A DNA stretch of 64,000 nucleotides from Temnothorax longispinosus (GCF_030848805.1 NC_092358.1:27137720-27201719), one strand, 5' to 3'. Positions 25,801 through 38,958 are shown, counted from the stretch's first letter. The notes: generated by a model from the letters alone, not told the origin. Translations and numbers: made by a program.

Positions 25801-28800
25801 AATAACAAGAAGAAACGCTTGCGGAATGAAATATAGAAATGAAGAAAGAGAGGACGAGATCATTGAGTGAAAGAGTCCAAGTTGTGGAGGAATAGGCCGT
25901 GATTTTGCGTCGCTTTCTCGCGGTGAGCAATCAATAACTGCGGTCTCTATGACAGGCGACGCATACGATCGTGCAGGTGTTGGTACCGGTAACAGGGCAC
26001 CGCACGAAGAGCCGACAAAGACCCCGGCAATGGGCGAGTTGCATTCGGCATTTGTTTCTGGGGATACTTAGATCGTAATCTCTCCGATGCTCCGTCTTCG
26101 GTGGTTGTTATATGCGCTGTCTTTACCACCCCTCCGCCGATCTTAAATTCAACGTGTCTCCCTTCGCCCTACACCGATGCGCCTGTTGTTCTTCGCCGTT
26201 TCTGAGAAACGAAATGTGGCGAGTCGGCTACGTCGAATCATTTGATAGTGATATAATTAATCGTAACTATATTACAATTAGAATGTTTGATAAAATCAAA
26301 ATGTAAATGTTATATTTTACTAACAATAAGTTGATATATAAAATCGCACGACAGACGAAGATATTATTGAGTTAAATGATTAAATTATTTAAACATAAGG
26401 CACAAGATTGGAAGTTTTTATTAAGATATATTAATAAAAAGCAGGATAAAAATCTTGAATTTTATTTACATGCGTAAAGTAATGCATATGGAATTTTTAT
26501 TTTTATTGATTTATATCACTATTCGAATCGTTCGAGCACTTTAAACTTTCTCACGAATATATCTCGATTTGCTTTGCTCTGATCTTTCACGCGAATATAT
26601 AGATAACTCGCAGTCTTACTGGATTTGCGCACACATTCGAAGAAGAATTAATTAGGCGATCGCGCACAGCGGCGGGATCGAAATCGCCGATCCCGTGGCT
26701 TCCGATTAACAGCAGTGGTAGTCTCGGGTAATTAGTAGGTACCTACCGAACAGCGTCTGCAAGGTGAACGAGCATTACCATGCTTAATGAGTCTCGGAGA
26801 GGGAGTAAGAGAAGAGCCTCGGTTATGGTACACACCCTGGACGTGTTGTTCTATCTCTACTCGATCAAGCGACAAGTCGAAAGGCTATACGTGGTGATAA
26901 GAGTGTTTTACATGTGGAATAGAAATGAGTTTGACATAGCTTTTCTAAGTAAAGTCTAAATTTTCTAATAATAATAATACAAAAATAAAAGATTTCTAAT
27001 AGGCAACAAACGGAGCTTAGAATCGATCCGAGTTATCGATACCGCGTCGCGCGTCACACTGTTTTGCGGCACCGTGCCGGAGATATGCGTTGATAATTGA
27101 CGTAGCAGATCGGTCAGCGGGGTCTTGGAGAGCCCAAAGACTCCTCTCGGCGACTAAATAGCCGTGCGATGTTCGAGCACGGGCCGAAAAGACATTCGTA
27201 TCAATTATGGGAGGTAAAGTTTCAGTGCCCCGCTAAGGAGTCCACGGTGGAGACAGACCAGCGCCTTTCGAAGGAACTGGCCCGCTATATTTTACCCAGC
27301 GGGGTACCATCCTCCCCCTCCCAACCGCTAAAGAGTATTCTAACCTGCGGTCTTGTGCCAGACCGTCCTACGTTCCCTTTGTCCTTCTCCATCTTCGTCC
27401 CCGTCTCTCTCCGCCGTCTCGTCGGCATTCCCTCGGCTCTCCTCCCCCTCTCCGTCCTCTCTTCCGTACAAATTAAATTAATTTTCGAGCAGCGAACATT
27501 ATTCTCTTATGAATTCTACCGCAGCCCTGTGACCCACGGAATGGAGATGTTTTCACGTCCCACTACTCGCAGTCTGGGCCCCAGAAGTAAGATTCGGTCT
27601 AAAAGCCATTAGTAAACCGCAGTTTTGCTTGTCCATCTCGCTCTTTTCTTTTGAGCTTTCTTCGCGTCTTTTATCCGTAGATCGCTCCTTTTTTTATACG
27701 ACACTTATCATGATGATAGCGACATTTTAATTCACATAATGCACCTAATTGAAGTGAGAAATAATTTCTAAAGAGAGATTTCTAGAGAGAGAGAAAAGTT
27801 TTCAGATAAAAAATGAAAAAGTTATACACATAAAAACATTTTATATTCAATACATTACCTAAATATATACAATATAGTAACATTTAAATGATTAATTTAC
27901 GATTAAAACATGTTAAAACAGAAAAATCTTTTGATATGTGTATATCATTAATCAGAGATACCTATTTATGTCCTTCATTGTCTCTTCTATTTTTAAATAA
28001 CTCCAAGATACGATTACTTAAATATCTATCATATTATTCGGGCTTTACGAAAATACAGAATAGACAGCATATTATACATATACGTATTGAGATATGTAGA
28101 ACAAAGTTTTTCAATGAAACTCTGAAGAAAAGAGTCTTTCATTAACGAATGAAATTAACGATTCGAAAACTATGCTTGTATATGAGGGTTCCGACAAGAT
28201 GATAAGGCGGTCCAGCAAGCTGCCAGCTTAGAGACGATAAGCAATTTGTAACGTTCGAGCTGGTGAAAAAAAGGAAGAGTAGAAAATGCAGCGACAAGCA
28301 GAATGGAACGGGTGAAGAGAGACGGGAGGAGAAGATCAGGGATGAAGAAGGAAAAAATGAGACTCGCAGTTAACAGAGCCGACCAACAGATACGGTCTCG
28401 GGTCTGGCTAGTGATAAAACATAAACGTTATTCCCGCTTGTGTAATTTACGTCTAAACTATTTAGATAAGCCACTATCGCGTTTACAGCCGAGACATAAA
28501 CGCAGCCTCCCCTTACTCTTTCCTCTCTTTCGTTTTTCTCAACCGATATCCGTATTTACGTAATCTCGTCCCAAGCCTTTCGATCTGTTCGAACTGCATC
28601 GCATGTCATATCTTCCTCTGAAAACAACAAATTGGTATTTCTAACGAAAGAGCAAGTCAAATCTTACGCCTCGATGAATCTTAATTACACATTCTGTCTT
28701 TGAATAATTATTGCAACATTAATTTGATATTTGGGTTTTTATTTATCATTAAACTTATTATAAACATTGAAATTTATAATAAAACTGCTCCAGATAAATT

Positions 28801-31800
28801 CAAATATATATCAATAATCAAAGTATACGAATTCTTTTATGTACTTTTTAAATTATTTTATATGTATAAAATAATATACAATGTTAACTTCCTTTGTGTC
28901 ACGTTTTTAAACATAAAGTTTGGAAAACGCTTATCGAGCACACGTGAAGTGACCGATCAAAACAGCCGCTCGTTCCGAAAGCTTAAACGACGATAGCGCT
29001 CGAGGCTATATTATTAAAGATGAGCTCGTAACAATATCGAACCGACAGACAAATTGGACCACCCTGGGCAATACCCCCTAGTGCACCTCAGCACACGCTG
29101 TCCAAAGTAAAAAAAGCCTACGGATGCTACCAGCTGAGATATCGAGATAATGACGATGCCGAGAGGGGCGCTCGTCTTCCTCGTCAGGAATTTGGCTACA
29201 AGATATGTTCGATGATTTGTCTTTTCGTAGAGGCAGCGTTCCCTTTAAGATTTCATCGAACTCTGTCTCTTAATCAATGTTATGAAAGCCATATCGCGAC
29301 GGATATATCAATGTTGCCTTATATTAATAATTAAGACGTAATTTTTGGCTAATTGAAGTATTTCGTCAAGACAGTAATGCAATTTCTGCAAAGACAAATA
29401 GCGGAACTACATCAAGAAATGCGAAATAAATATTGATAAAAATTAGTAACTGGCTTTTTGGAAATTTTGCGAAATAGCTATTAGTATTTATAAATTTTTA
29501 AAATACTATAGTCTATATACGCAATAAAAAATTCGTTAATAGAAAATTCCATTTTATTTCATTTATTTGTAGTGTTATAAATATAAAAGCGTAGATAAAG
29601 TTATCTTAAAGCACAGTAACTAATCGGTCTCGTAATTCTCTTCCTTGATCTTTAATACAAATCTGATGGAAACTGACTGCATTATTGATCAGCGAAATGC
29701 CAGACCGAGGAGAAATATGTTCCCGCTCGTAGCTAATCTAAAACAACGAACGCGCGATATGGGTACAAAATCGGATCCCGTCGGAAGGGTACGTCCCATA
29801 AATAAGGAACTCGGATTTCGAGAAATTCAATAAGCGGACATTATCGAAAAGAGAAACGACCGACCTATGCTCCGGCTGACAGAAAGCAGTCTCCATCAGA
29901 AAAGTCGATATCTCAATTGGCCGCGCTATCGGACGTTAATGAATTTTCAACGGCGACCGCCTAATATTACAAAATTAGTACGGCGCTCGTTTCGTCTATT
30001 CGGCCCTGATGTAGCAAGAAGAAGTCGGAACCGTATTTCCGAGGATCATAAATCATGAAAAATAGGCACGAGAAAGATCGTCGGTAAAAAAAGAAAAAAC
30101 GATCGAACGGTGCGACAGGAAGAGGAAAGGTGGATATCAGATTAAAATTCTCGCTCTTTCTCATACTGCCTCCTTCCCTCGCGCTCCGCACGTTGGCGGA
30201 TGAATGTGGCCCTAAAGAATAATTAAAGCCGCGGCTGAGAAATTTGCGGCGCTGAGAGCTCGCCATTACGCACGTGGAGGGAGCTCGGCAAATCTTAATT
30301 AAAGTTTACGGCGTGTAATTTGGTTTGTTCTTCGCTTGACGTTAGATTGGATTTAATCGTATGACTTTTATCTTTTCCCAGAGCAATTGAGTGTAATTTT
30401 AGGTAGTTCTAAATCGAGCACAGGTTCTTGATTTTACGGTGGTTATACATATCGCTTTTAATTTTAGAGTACACAATGATAAATACTCATTAAGCGAAAA
30501 TTATTAATGTTAATAGTACTAGTGAATATCTATATGAATAATCTTAAAATTAGAAAAGCACAGCTACTCACTTAATCATTGAATAGAAAAAATTAATTAT
30601 TTTTAAAACAGCCTAAAACGTGTGACTATATATTTTATAGATTTATGAAAACTGTATAGATATTTGCAAAATAGTTTGTAATATTGAATTACAGAATGTC
30701 TTACGCGATAAAAGATGGTAATATATGCCATCTGCCTACGGAGATGAGTACTGTTCTTTCAGTAAACGACTTATCTTCTTTAGAAACGCAAAATTTACAC
30801 GGGTGCTTGTAAAATATTTTTAGAATATATTTATAAATTATATGTATGCCAAAGAATATATAAAGGAAAAAAACATATTTTTAATTTAATTTATATATAT
30901 TACCGATCTGTTGAACATATCTAACGTTGGTAACATGGAAAGTATAGAAGGTATATCAACTGCAGAAAATTTACTATATCTTGGTATAAAATTACAAAAA
31001 TATTATATTTATAACTTGATAAAGAAATGTCTCGTGAAGAAATTTTAATAATTCCTAAATCCATATTTTTGGAACATTGATCTACATAGGATATTTGTGT
31101 GTACAAAAGGAGTTTAATACTTTCTCTCTTAATTTTAATTATTTATTGATACTGACTTCAACATTTTGCATTTGAATTCGCATTTGCAATATTTTAATAA
31201 CAATATGAAGCTATCAGTTTTCAAAAGAGATCTACCTAGAATCAATAACAAGTTATCAACACTTTTACTATCGATACTTTACCGATGGCTCGAATACTCT
31301 TCTTATTACATCGCTAATTTTCATGCCATTTTATATGTTATATTTGTTTATCTACTAAAAAAATATATAAAAATGGGTTAAAATTTATCATATACATACG
31401 TACATTATTTTATGTTAAATATAATTTAACTTAGAAACAGGAAGGAAATATGTTATAAAGATTATTTATTTTTTGTGAATTGATAAATTAATAGAGATTA
31501 TTTTTGTTAGAGAATTTTTATATAAAAAATACATATGTTAATATTGTTAATAAAGTTGAAATCACTATTTTTTTAAAAATTTTCGATTTCAAAATGCTCT
31601 CTTAATTTTGATGCGTAATTTATTAAAAAGAATTGTGTATTGCTATGCTGCGATAAATCTTACATCCTGGTTTATTTATTTATGCATTATTAAACTTATT
31701 ATAAAATAATAAAAAAATTTTAAACCGTTTCAGATAAATTCAAATTCAATAATAATGAAGAAGCTAAAAATTTATTGGTTTAAAAAAGAACTTGTAAATT

Positions 31801-33950
31801 TGTATAAAAAGAAAAACATTATAAGCAAAAATTAAGTTTGTTGACATGATAATCTTGGAGATAAGAAAAGGACTGGTTATCCTTTACAAGAGAGCCATCG
31901 TTTTCCCACGATGTTCTCTCTTAATCATATAGAGCACTTTAAAATTCGATAGAAGGATTAACATATCGGCCTAATTAAAATTTTACGGACAAAGGATTAA
32001 ACAATAAGCAAGTGTAATAATAAACGAACAAATAATCTCAGAATATTGATTTTTTTGTATTTTTTTTTAAATGATTAAAAATTATTGCAATAAATTTGTA
32101 TGAAAATAATAGTTAAAAAATAGTGTGACACATTGCGTGTCAACGGTTTACAATCTGAAGAATATGCCTTCAGTTTTAAATGTCGAAAAGTTTTATCCCA
32201 CAATCCTTATTTTCGAATTAAGCTCTGGGTTTCCCAGGAACATGATTTTGAAGAATGACACTTTGATTACCGAGAATTGAAAGCTAATTGTCCCGTTAGC
32301 GTGACATCTGACACGGAACAGAGGAGGAGCGTGTCATAATTTCGACAGGGTGATTTTGCTGTCAGTATCAGGACTCTCTCGGGTAACGGAGTTAAAGCAC
32401 AAACAAAACAATGCATTTTTCCCCGGGTAACAGGAGGAGGAGAAATCCTCCTCGGCCCTTTTCGACTGCGCGACTTCGACGAGTCGAAACTAACATAATC
32501 CAGACGCGCTTCTAGAGGCGCCCGGAACCCTTGACGCACCCGTGGCTGGAATTCGAAAAATCGCCCCCTCGAAACTCGAACTTGATGCAGCGCATTTAGA
32601 CATATACATACATATCTTGCTGTCATAATTTATATATACATATATGTATATATTTCTATATATTTATAGTACTTGATCCCCGTATTTTAAATGCAATATT
32701 GTTTCTAAAATCGAAAGATTGATCAAATCTGTATCGTTAGAAATTACTTTAAAAATAAAATATTGTTATATTAAATTTGTTTAGCTATTTCGTTTTTATG
32801 TTTTGTTAAATGGTACAGAATATAGAAAATTAAACTGAATGTTTAAGTGATTATATTCTATATTTTAAAAAAGACATTATATACTTTAGAATTCTACTAC
32901 ATTATTTTTTATTTTATTTTGCATCGTGATTTTTAATATCTTTATCTAAACGAATTGTAGTCGTATCGATATTTTTGAAGTATTTCACATAGCAATTCTA
33001 TAAAATAGCCACCATAGTGAAAATTATGTGACGTAAGTAAAAAATGAAAAGAATAATCAAGTGTCACGCGAAGAACGTCAATATAAAGAATATCATAAAA
33101 CGGTTATTCCCATAAAGTTTTCTTGTTAACTGACGCGATCTTATTAATGCGCCCTGTTAGTCACGCGTGTAATTATATATACACGCACAAGAGCGCGGCG
33201 CGTGCGTGGACATACGTTGAGCTTCATGCGTGGTAGGCGCCAAAAGATAGCAAGGCAGGCGCCTTCTTAACTGTGGGAAAGAAGCGCCGGCGTCTGGAAA
33301 GTCCTGCGGAGGCGCCGCGCCGTGTGAGCGTCCTCACGAATCTATTAACTAACTTTCGCTTGTTTTTCGTTCAGCTACAGATAACGATAACGTTGTTCCT
33401 TGGTGAAACGAACAATGAGTGTTCTCGGGAATATATCTTTCGCAATGCAAAATCATAACTTTGGCGTTGTAAAAACCTAGTGTATCAAATACGATTATTT
33501 ATACATATGACATTTTGAAAATTTATTGACTGTCAACTGTAAGGTAAAATTTAATTACCACGGAATTCTGGGTCTTAATTGCGTTAGCTTGATCAAGAGA
33601 ATGCTACGAGATATTTACATTATTTAAATTTACGTTATTCTATGATGCATTGAAATTGACAACCGAATAATCAGGTATCCAAAATAAGCAGAATCGTTGC
33701 ACTTTGATTGCTCGCACGCTAAACTGAGGTCGTGAAAAGAGATCTCGGTATAATGCGGTGTCCAGTTGCAAGACGGACCCGTCCGTGTTGCCGCATAAAT
33801 GGGCCCTTTGTGCTGTCGTCTCGCATCTAAATAGCCGCATGCGGCCTCGGATGCCCTATCCGTGTAGTATAGTTTATAGAAAAATCTCGCACGGTGGCGT
33901 GTATTGGCCAAGCACGTGGGGGGTCTCATGCCGCCCATGGTGAGCCGTCT
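22861..33950. other. Upstream desert, segment 3
   Basis: No coding exon was recognised. GC-richer blocks lie at 23620-24170, 24640-25330, 25880-26240, 26620-26900, 27000-27620, 28170-28560, 28920-29240, 29630-30330, 32220-32600, 33060-33450 and 33700-33950. AT-rich filler covers 30340-32220 and 32600-33050, with TATATACATATA-type runs near 32630. A 12-bp palindrome GTAGGTACCTAC lies at 26735-26746. Confidence 0.55.
25060..25330. promoter_or_regulatory. Candidate enhancer with NK2 palindrome, paired TCF-like sites and E-box
   Basis: Within a GC-richer block, two CTCAAAG (TCF/LEF-type) motifs lie at 25213-25219 and 25222-25228. They are followed at once by CACTTGAGTG at 25235-25244, which is two overlapping NK2 sites in opposite orientation. 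An E-box CACCTG lies at 25161-25166. Wnt/TCF plus Tinman input is the classic cardiogenic combination in flies. The target gene is assumed to be tin, 11.7 kb downstream. Confidence 0.38.
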
Positions 33951-34341
33951 GCATTTTCGGAATCTGCTCTTTTTCTTACCACTATCGATGACTGCTACAC
34001 ATTACTAGACAATGCCAGATGAACGTTACTGTAATAGACCGGAAGAAAATCTTACAGGTGGAACCTGAGAAAAAAGCTAACGTAGGTTTCGGCCCATTAC
34101 GCAAAGGAAAGTGTCTCAGTCGGTGTCAACAATATAATTATCGTAAGCATTTTCGGAATCTGCTCTTTTTCTTACCACTATCGATGACTGCTACACATTA
34201 CTAGACAATGCCAGATGAACGTTACTGTAATGGGCCGGAAGATAATCTTACAGGTGGAACCTGGAGACAAGCTAATATGGTTTCCGGCCCATTTACGCAA
34301 AAGGAAGTGCCTCAGTTGGCGTCAACAATATAATTATCGTA
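33951..34341. repeat. Head-to-tail tandem duplication of a 196-bp unit
   Basis: Copy 1 is 33951-34146 and copy 2 is 34147-34341, beginning GCATTTTCGGAATCTGCTC. The first about 84 bases are identical; the remaining about 110 bases differ at a dozen or more positions with small indels. Each copy has an imperfect hairpin, clearest in copy 2: GTAATGGGCCGGAA pairing with TTCCGGCCCATTTAC about 50 bases later. No protein frame is shared. It may be a tandem non-coding element or a partly homogenised repeat. Confidence 0.92.
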
Positions 34342-34679
34342 TAAAGTTTTCCTTCTTCGTAGGTTTTTAATATAAACAACAACATAATTTTAGGATATCG
34401 CTTCATCAGATATTTGAATAATATTGATTAATGAGATTAATTTCTTTGATTTTGAAATTTATATTATTGTAAATTTTGTTAATATGTTATATGTACGTAT
34501 TTAAGAAAGATCCGTGAATTAAATGTTAACCTGTGCATTCAACTTCTAAATGCTAAAGATACAAGCATTATATTGAACGAATAACAAATATACCTCTATT
34601 AATATTGTCACCTGTAAAAGAAAACGCTTTAAGACACAAAAACAGCGAAAATCTGAAAGACGCACTGTTGTCTGCATAT

Positions 34680-34830
34680 TCGAGCTTGCAGACTTGTAAG
34701 ACTGCAGATGAGGATGCTCTCTATTGAAGAGGTCAGACTATATGCATTTCCGCGCTCAAGCGCATCGAGACTTTTGTCGTTTTCCCGAGTGAGTGGGCCA
34801 GACAATTGCATGTATCTGGATGTCTAGACG
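34680..34830. promoter_or_regulatory. Smad-site cluster 2.1 kb upstream of tin
   Basis: Within 150 bp there are six AGAC motifs, including the perfect palindromic Smad element GTCTAGAC at 34822-34829, and a CAGATG E-box near 34705. About one AGAC/GTCT would be expected by chance in this length. Dpp/Smad input maintains tin in fly dorsal mesoderm. The clustering is observed; function is inferred. Confidence 0.4.
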
Positions 34831-36614
34831 GTGGGTCGTTTCACGTTTTCTGTTTCAAACAGAAATCACATTAATTTGAGTCTTTTCCGTTGCTTAGTGT
34901 CGACAATTGCCGACGGAGAGCATTCACAGAGAATAAATTTCTCTACTTTTTTAAAACATTTACTTTGTTTTTAGTTATTTACTGTTATTTGATGTATTAT
35001 TCGATAAATATTTCTTATTTGATCATTAATTATAAAGTCTTCTTTTACCTCAATTTAATTCAATTAGAAGAAATGCTATATTAATTGAGATCCGCGGCTA
35101 TATCGCAAATCTATATTTTTTTTAATTTTACCAAAAGCAGCAAATTTAGAAAAATTAAAGAAAGAGATATTGTTTTTATGAGTTATTTATTTTATAAAAT
35201 TTATTTGATTTTTCCGTTTGTGCAATGAAATATGACACATTTTACATTTATTCTATTGAATTCTATTTTAATTTTTGTTATAATTTGCAATGAGCTTTAT
35301 GGCTATCCGAGGGCATGCACGATGGTTGAGAAAAAATACCAATTAATTACACTGCGCGCTGCTTCCAGGAAAAACGATGATGATTAATCGAGGGAGAACG
35401 AGAGGGAACGTATTGCGCAAATGATCGTTTAATCGTTGCTTTTAGAAACACGACTCGCAGCATGTTTCGATTGGTCGGATTCGTCTCGTATAGGCGGGTC
35501 TTTCGTACTCTCCTCCGCCTTGCGTTACCAACGACTATGGCTGTCGCGACGCAAAAAGATATTTTGCTGTCTTCTCAATTATTCAGACACTTCCGAGGTC
35601 AATAATTATTATACGTTGCAGTCGTTGCTCTCATTTCGATTGTGCTTTTTATACGATTTCTGTCAAGAAGAATTGAAGGCCCAACGTTTTTTAATCAGCC
35701 AATTAAAGTTGATTCAACTGCTTGAATAATAATCAATATTGATTTAAAATGTTTTGTGATTTAAAAAAATATATAAATTTATATAAAATTTAAATCTATT
35801 TATATTCCACATCACACACAATTGTGAAAAAATTTAAAAAGCTGTTCAAAAATTTATTTATTTAAAATTTTAGTAATAATCCTAAATCACTGTTGAATTA
35901 AAAGTCTGTGGTATCTAAAACATTTATAACAATTCTTATTATTCGTCTTATAAGATTTATTCTAATGTACATATGTATATTTAAAAGTCACTTGAAGAAT
36001 TAATATCTTCTAATGTTAATTCAGAAATATTATTACAACATTTACGTAATTTAAAATAATGATATATTTTCCAATGAATTATTCCGTAAAAATTTCAACA
36101 CATAGAGTTACCGTTAAAATTGTACGTAACTGTGGTAGTGAAAATCTTCAGTCGTACACCAACGCATCCTCACACTCACATCAGTGTATTATAGCCATGA
36201 CGTTCCTGTGCGACGGGACCAACACTTGACTCCCTTGCAAGACCAAGTCACATTATACGTCTGCCCTCCGACCCGACCACTCAACCGTGACCATCCCCCG
36301 AAACAGGGATAGTGCATCGATAAACGACTATTCGCTGATCTCGCTAATTTTACAGATACTGTATGTACCGTTGGACGCAGTGACGTGTTTGTCTTGTCGT
36401 GTGCTGATATCAAATTTTGATGGTTGATTAAATCACGAACGAATTTTTAAGAGACTTTCACGTACAAATTTGGAAGTCTCTTCGCGGCTTCGTAATTAAA
36501 TTGACAGTTCACAACGTGAGCGCACTATCAAGATTTCTGTGCGTGAATTTGACTCTTGATAAATATATGAATTTGCAATCAAGTTTGACAGTTAACGAAG
36601 CTATCAAGATTTCC

Positions 36615-36618
<4 letters not shown>

Positions 36619-36674
<56 letters not shown>
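36619..36674. repeat. (AG)n microsatellite upstream of tin
   Basis: About 28 uninterrupted AG dinucleotides start 294 bp before the tin start codon. Such tracts can bind GAGA-factor-type proteins and keep promoters open, or may simply be a neutral microsatellite. The position inside the probable promoter or leader is what makes it worth recording. Confidence 0.95.
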
Positions 36675-36677
<3 letters not shown>

Positions 36678-36832
36678 AATTTGAACATTTATTAAATTAA
36701 AATTTAAAGAAATAATCATCAGAATACGATTAAACAATTGAATCGCGATGGTGTAGCGAGTTTCCAAGCTCTGCAAAGTGAAACTTTAGTTGCTGACTTA
36801 AAAAGACGAGATTTGTTTAAAGGAGAAATACA

Positions 36833-36911
36833 ATGCGTCGAAATTTTTTTCTGACAAAGTGACATTTGACTCATCACGAGTGACTCGATTAAAAATCGAA
36901 AAATGCTTTAG
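36833..36911 (+). promoter_or_regulatory. Two short upstream ORFs in the tin leader
   Basis: A 9-codon ORF runs 36833-36862 (ATG to TGA). A two-codon ORF (ATG CTT TAG) runs 36903-36911 and ends one base before the tin start codon at 36913. If the tin mRNA leader covers this stretch, both would limit initiation at the main start, by leaky scanning or reinitiation. The transcript start has not been mapped, so membership in the leader is inferred from position. Confidence 0.5.
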
Positions 36912-36912
36912 A

Positions 36913-38761
36913 ATGTTGTCCTCTTCGGTGTCGACTCCGTTCAGCGTTCGTGATATTCTCAGTGAAGATCAGCAACTCGGCGTCATGGATTGTTACGCGC
37001 ATCATCAAAATCAAGCTCAACAACAACATGTGCATCAAGAGTATTATTCATACAACGTTGTCCCAGAAAACAATTGGGAAATGGACAAATTTAAGGATCA
37101 ACCGATGCCTAGCTATCAACATTACTCGGATCTCAACCACGTTCACCAATTGAGTCAGGTGGTACCGCCGTATCAAGAGACTTCTATTACTGAAGATGGT
37201 AAGTATCCCTTTACTTTATAAAAGTTTGATTTAAAAATATGTCATTTTTTCATGATTTGTAATTATTCAATAATAATTATACAACATGAAACTATATATC
37301 AAGATTTATCTCTTTTTCTTGTGCTTTATGATGATCTTTATTACACGAAAGTAATGAAAAATGATTTACAGATAAGATTTTCCATATCACGGTTTCTTTA
37401 CAAATTGTTGCAGTAAATACTTGCATTTTTTTTATTTTTTCTATTATTACATAGTGCTAATTTATAAGAAACAAATATTGTGTTAAAGGATGAATTATGA
37501 AAAAAATAAAATTAATTTTTAAGTTTTAGAAATTATATTATCAATTAAAGAATTGCTCCTGAAATATGCTTTGCTAGAATTACTTCTCAAATGTTTTATA
37601 GTTCCTTTATTTAGCTTTATTGATAAAAATTTAGTAATAAATTCTCTGATAAAATAATATCTATGTAAATTATTTTTAGGTAATATTGTTACGTCCAGCA
37701 AAACAGAACTGCGCAAAAGCCAATCTGGTAAAAGAACGAAGCGGAAGCCACGAGTGTTGTTCTCGCAAGTAGGTTTGATTTTTTTTACGTTTAATAAATA
37801 ACTTAAAATTGTTCAATTTTATTTGGATAGGAATTTAGTAAAATAATTTTATAAAAATGATTTTATTTACAGGCTTAATTCCAATTTAAAATTATTTTTT
37901 GTAAAAAAATTATAGACATTACGCTTAAAACAAAATATTAAAAATAAATTAGCGCAAAGCGCTAAATTATAAATAATCCCATAATCCACTTCGCAGACAC
38001 AAGTTTATGAACTGGAGCAGCGATTCAAGCAGCAGAGATATCTGAGCGCACCTGAGAGAGAAATGTTGGCCCAGACCCTGAAGTTAACCAGCACTCAAGT
38101 AAAGATTTGGTTCCAGAATCGGCGATATAAGAACAAACGCGCCCGGATCGAGGACGCCGAGAAGCTGCAGAACATGAAGAATCAACCGTTGAAAAAGATC
38201 GCCGTGCCGATCCTCATCAAGGATGGCAAACCCAATGTACAAGAGTCCTACAACGCACCTTACTGGCCGAATATCCGATCGGATCTAAGCGCTCCGATAC
38301 AAACGGACTTTAGGACAAACGATATTCGTCTCAGTCCGGATTTCAGGTCCAACTCAAACGAAGTGAGGATTGACTCCAATATTAGCCCGGAGTACAAATC
38401 GGAAATAAATTCAGAGATACCGGGAAGATCAAGCCTTAACGACATGCCGGACAGGCAGCACGTTCCAGAATACAGGAACAATTTCGTGACGGAAGCTCCG
38501 CCGAATGTGCACGATTGCAATCGATTAATCAAGACGGAATTTAAGACATGCGCGAACGTCAACGAAACCGTGTCATATCCAGACCTGAAAACTGTTCAGC
38601 CCGACAACAAACAGCTTATGACTGATAGGCGGATGTCTATGGATGTCTCTAATGGCGAGTATGGGTTTTCAAATTACATTGCTCCCACCAATTACCAAAT
38701 GCAGTATGTGAATTATATGGAGCAGGTACCTATGGATCAAAATCTGCAGCGGTTGTGGTAG
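36913..38761 (+). CDS. tin: Tinman / NK4 (NKX2-5-type) homeodomain transcription factor, 3 exons
   Basis: Exons are 36913-37198, 37680-37768 and 37997-38761; introns of 481 and 228 bp have GT/AG ends, and the joined product is 379 residues. Residues 8-16 are a TN motif (TPFSVRDIL), the Groucho-binding repression motif placed near the N-terminus as in NK2/NK4 proteins. The homeodomain is about residues 116-175, with Phe8, Gln50, Asn51 and the NK-class Tyr54 (WFQNRRYKNKR). Intron 2 splits it after homeodomain position 10. Residues 189-204 (PLKKIAVPILIKDGKP) match the NK2-specific domain; as I recall, Drosophila Tinman lacks this domain, so this copy looks more like the ancestral/NKX2-5 form. 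The C-terminus (LQRLW) faintly resembles the GIRAW end of NKX2-5. Family role: nuclear factor binding TCAAGTG-like sites, specifying dorsal mesoderm and heart. The start is the first in-frame ATG; the open frame upstream has only a GTG. It is convergent with bagpipe, which supports tinman over scarecrow or vnd. The class is near certain; the tin assignment is very likely. Confidence 0.93.
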
Positions 38762-38952
38762 GTGCACTCGAAAGAGAATTATCTGATGTGAAAATTTTAA
38801 ATAATTAAAATCGCATTACAGTTTATGTCTTCGGATCTACAGTGATTCTGTTGATAAAAACAATTTAGATTTAGCAACTAATTAAGTCATCACTTGAATT
38901 CTTTCAAATAGCCAATTAATTATGTGCTCCTAGAAAGAATTTTACATTTATC

Positions 38953-38958
38953 AATAAA
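38953..38958 (+). terminator. Candidate tin polyadenylation signal
   Basis: An AATAAA hexamer lies about 190 bp after the tin stop codon in AT-rich DNA. It is the first canonical signal I noticed downstream. AATAAA is common by chance in such DNA. Confidence 0.4.

Larger units (their letters stand above)
34342..36832. other. Proximal upstream region of tin
   Basis: AT-rich stretches at 34360-34620, 34930-35260 and 35730-36110 alternate with GC-richer blocks at 34640-34910, 35280-35560 and 36130-36400. An NK2-type CACTTGA site lies at 36223-36229, 690 bp before the tin start codon, and could be an autoregulatory site. The tin promoter must lie in or near the last block, but no TATA/Initiator pair of convincing spacing was found. 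Confidence 0.5.

Noticed and set aside
27169..27612. 147-codon ATG-started open frame
   Set aside because: No recognised motif and the second half is pyrimidine-run coded; likely chance, though a small unknown protein cannot be excluded.
36859..36912. 18-codon N-terminal extension of tin
   Set aside because: It would need a GTG start; the ATG at 36913 puts the TN motif at residues 8-16 as expected.
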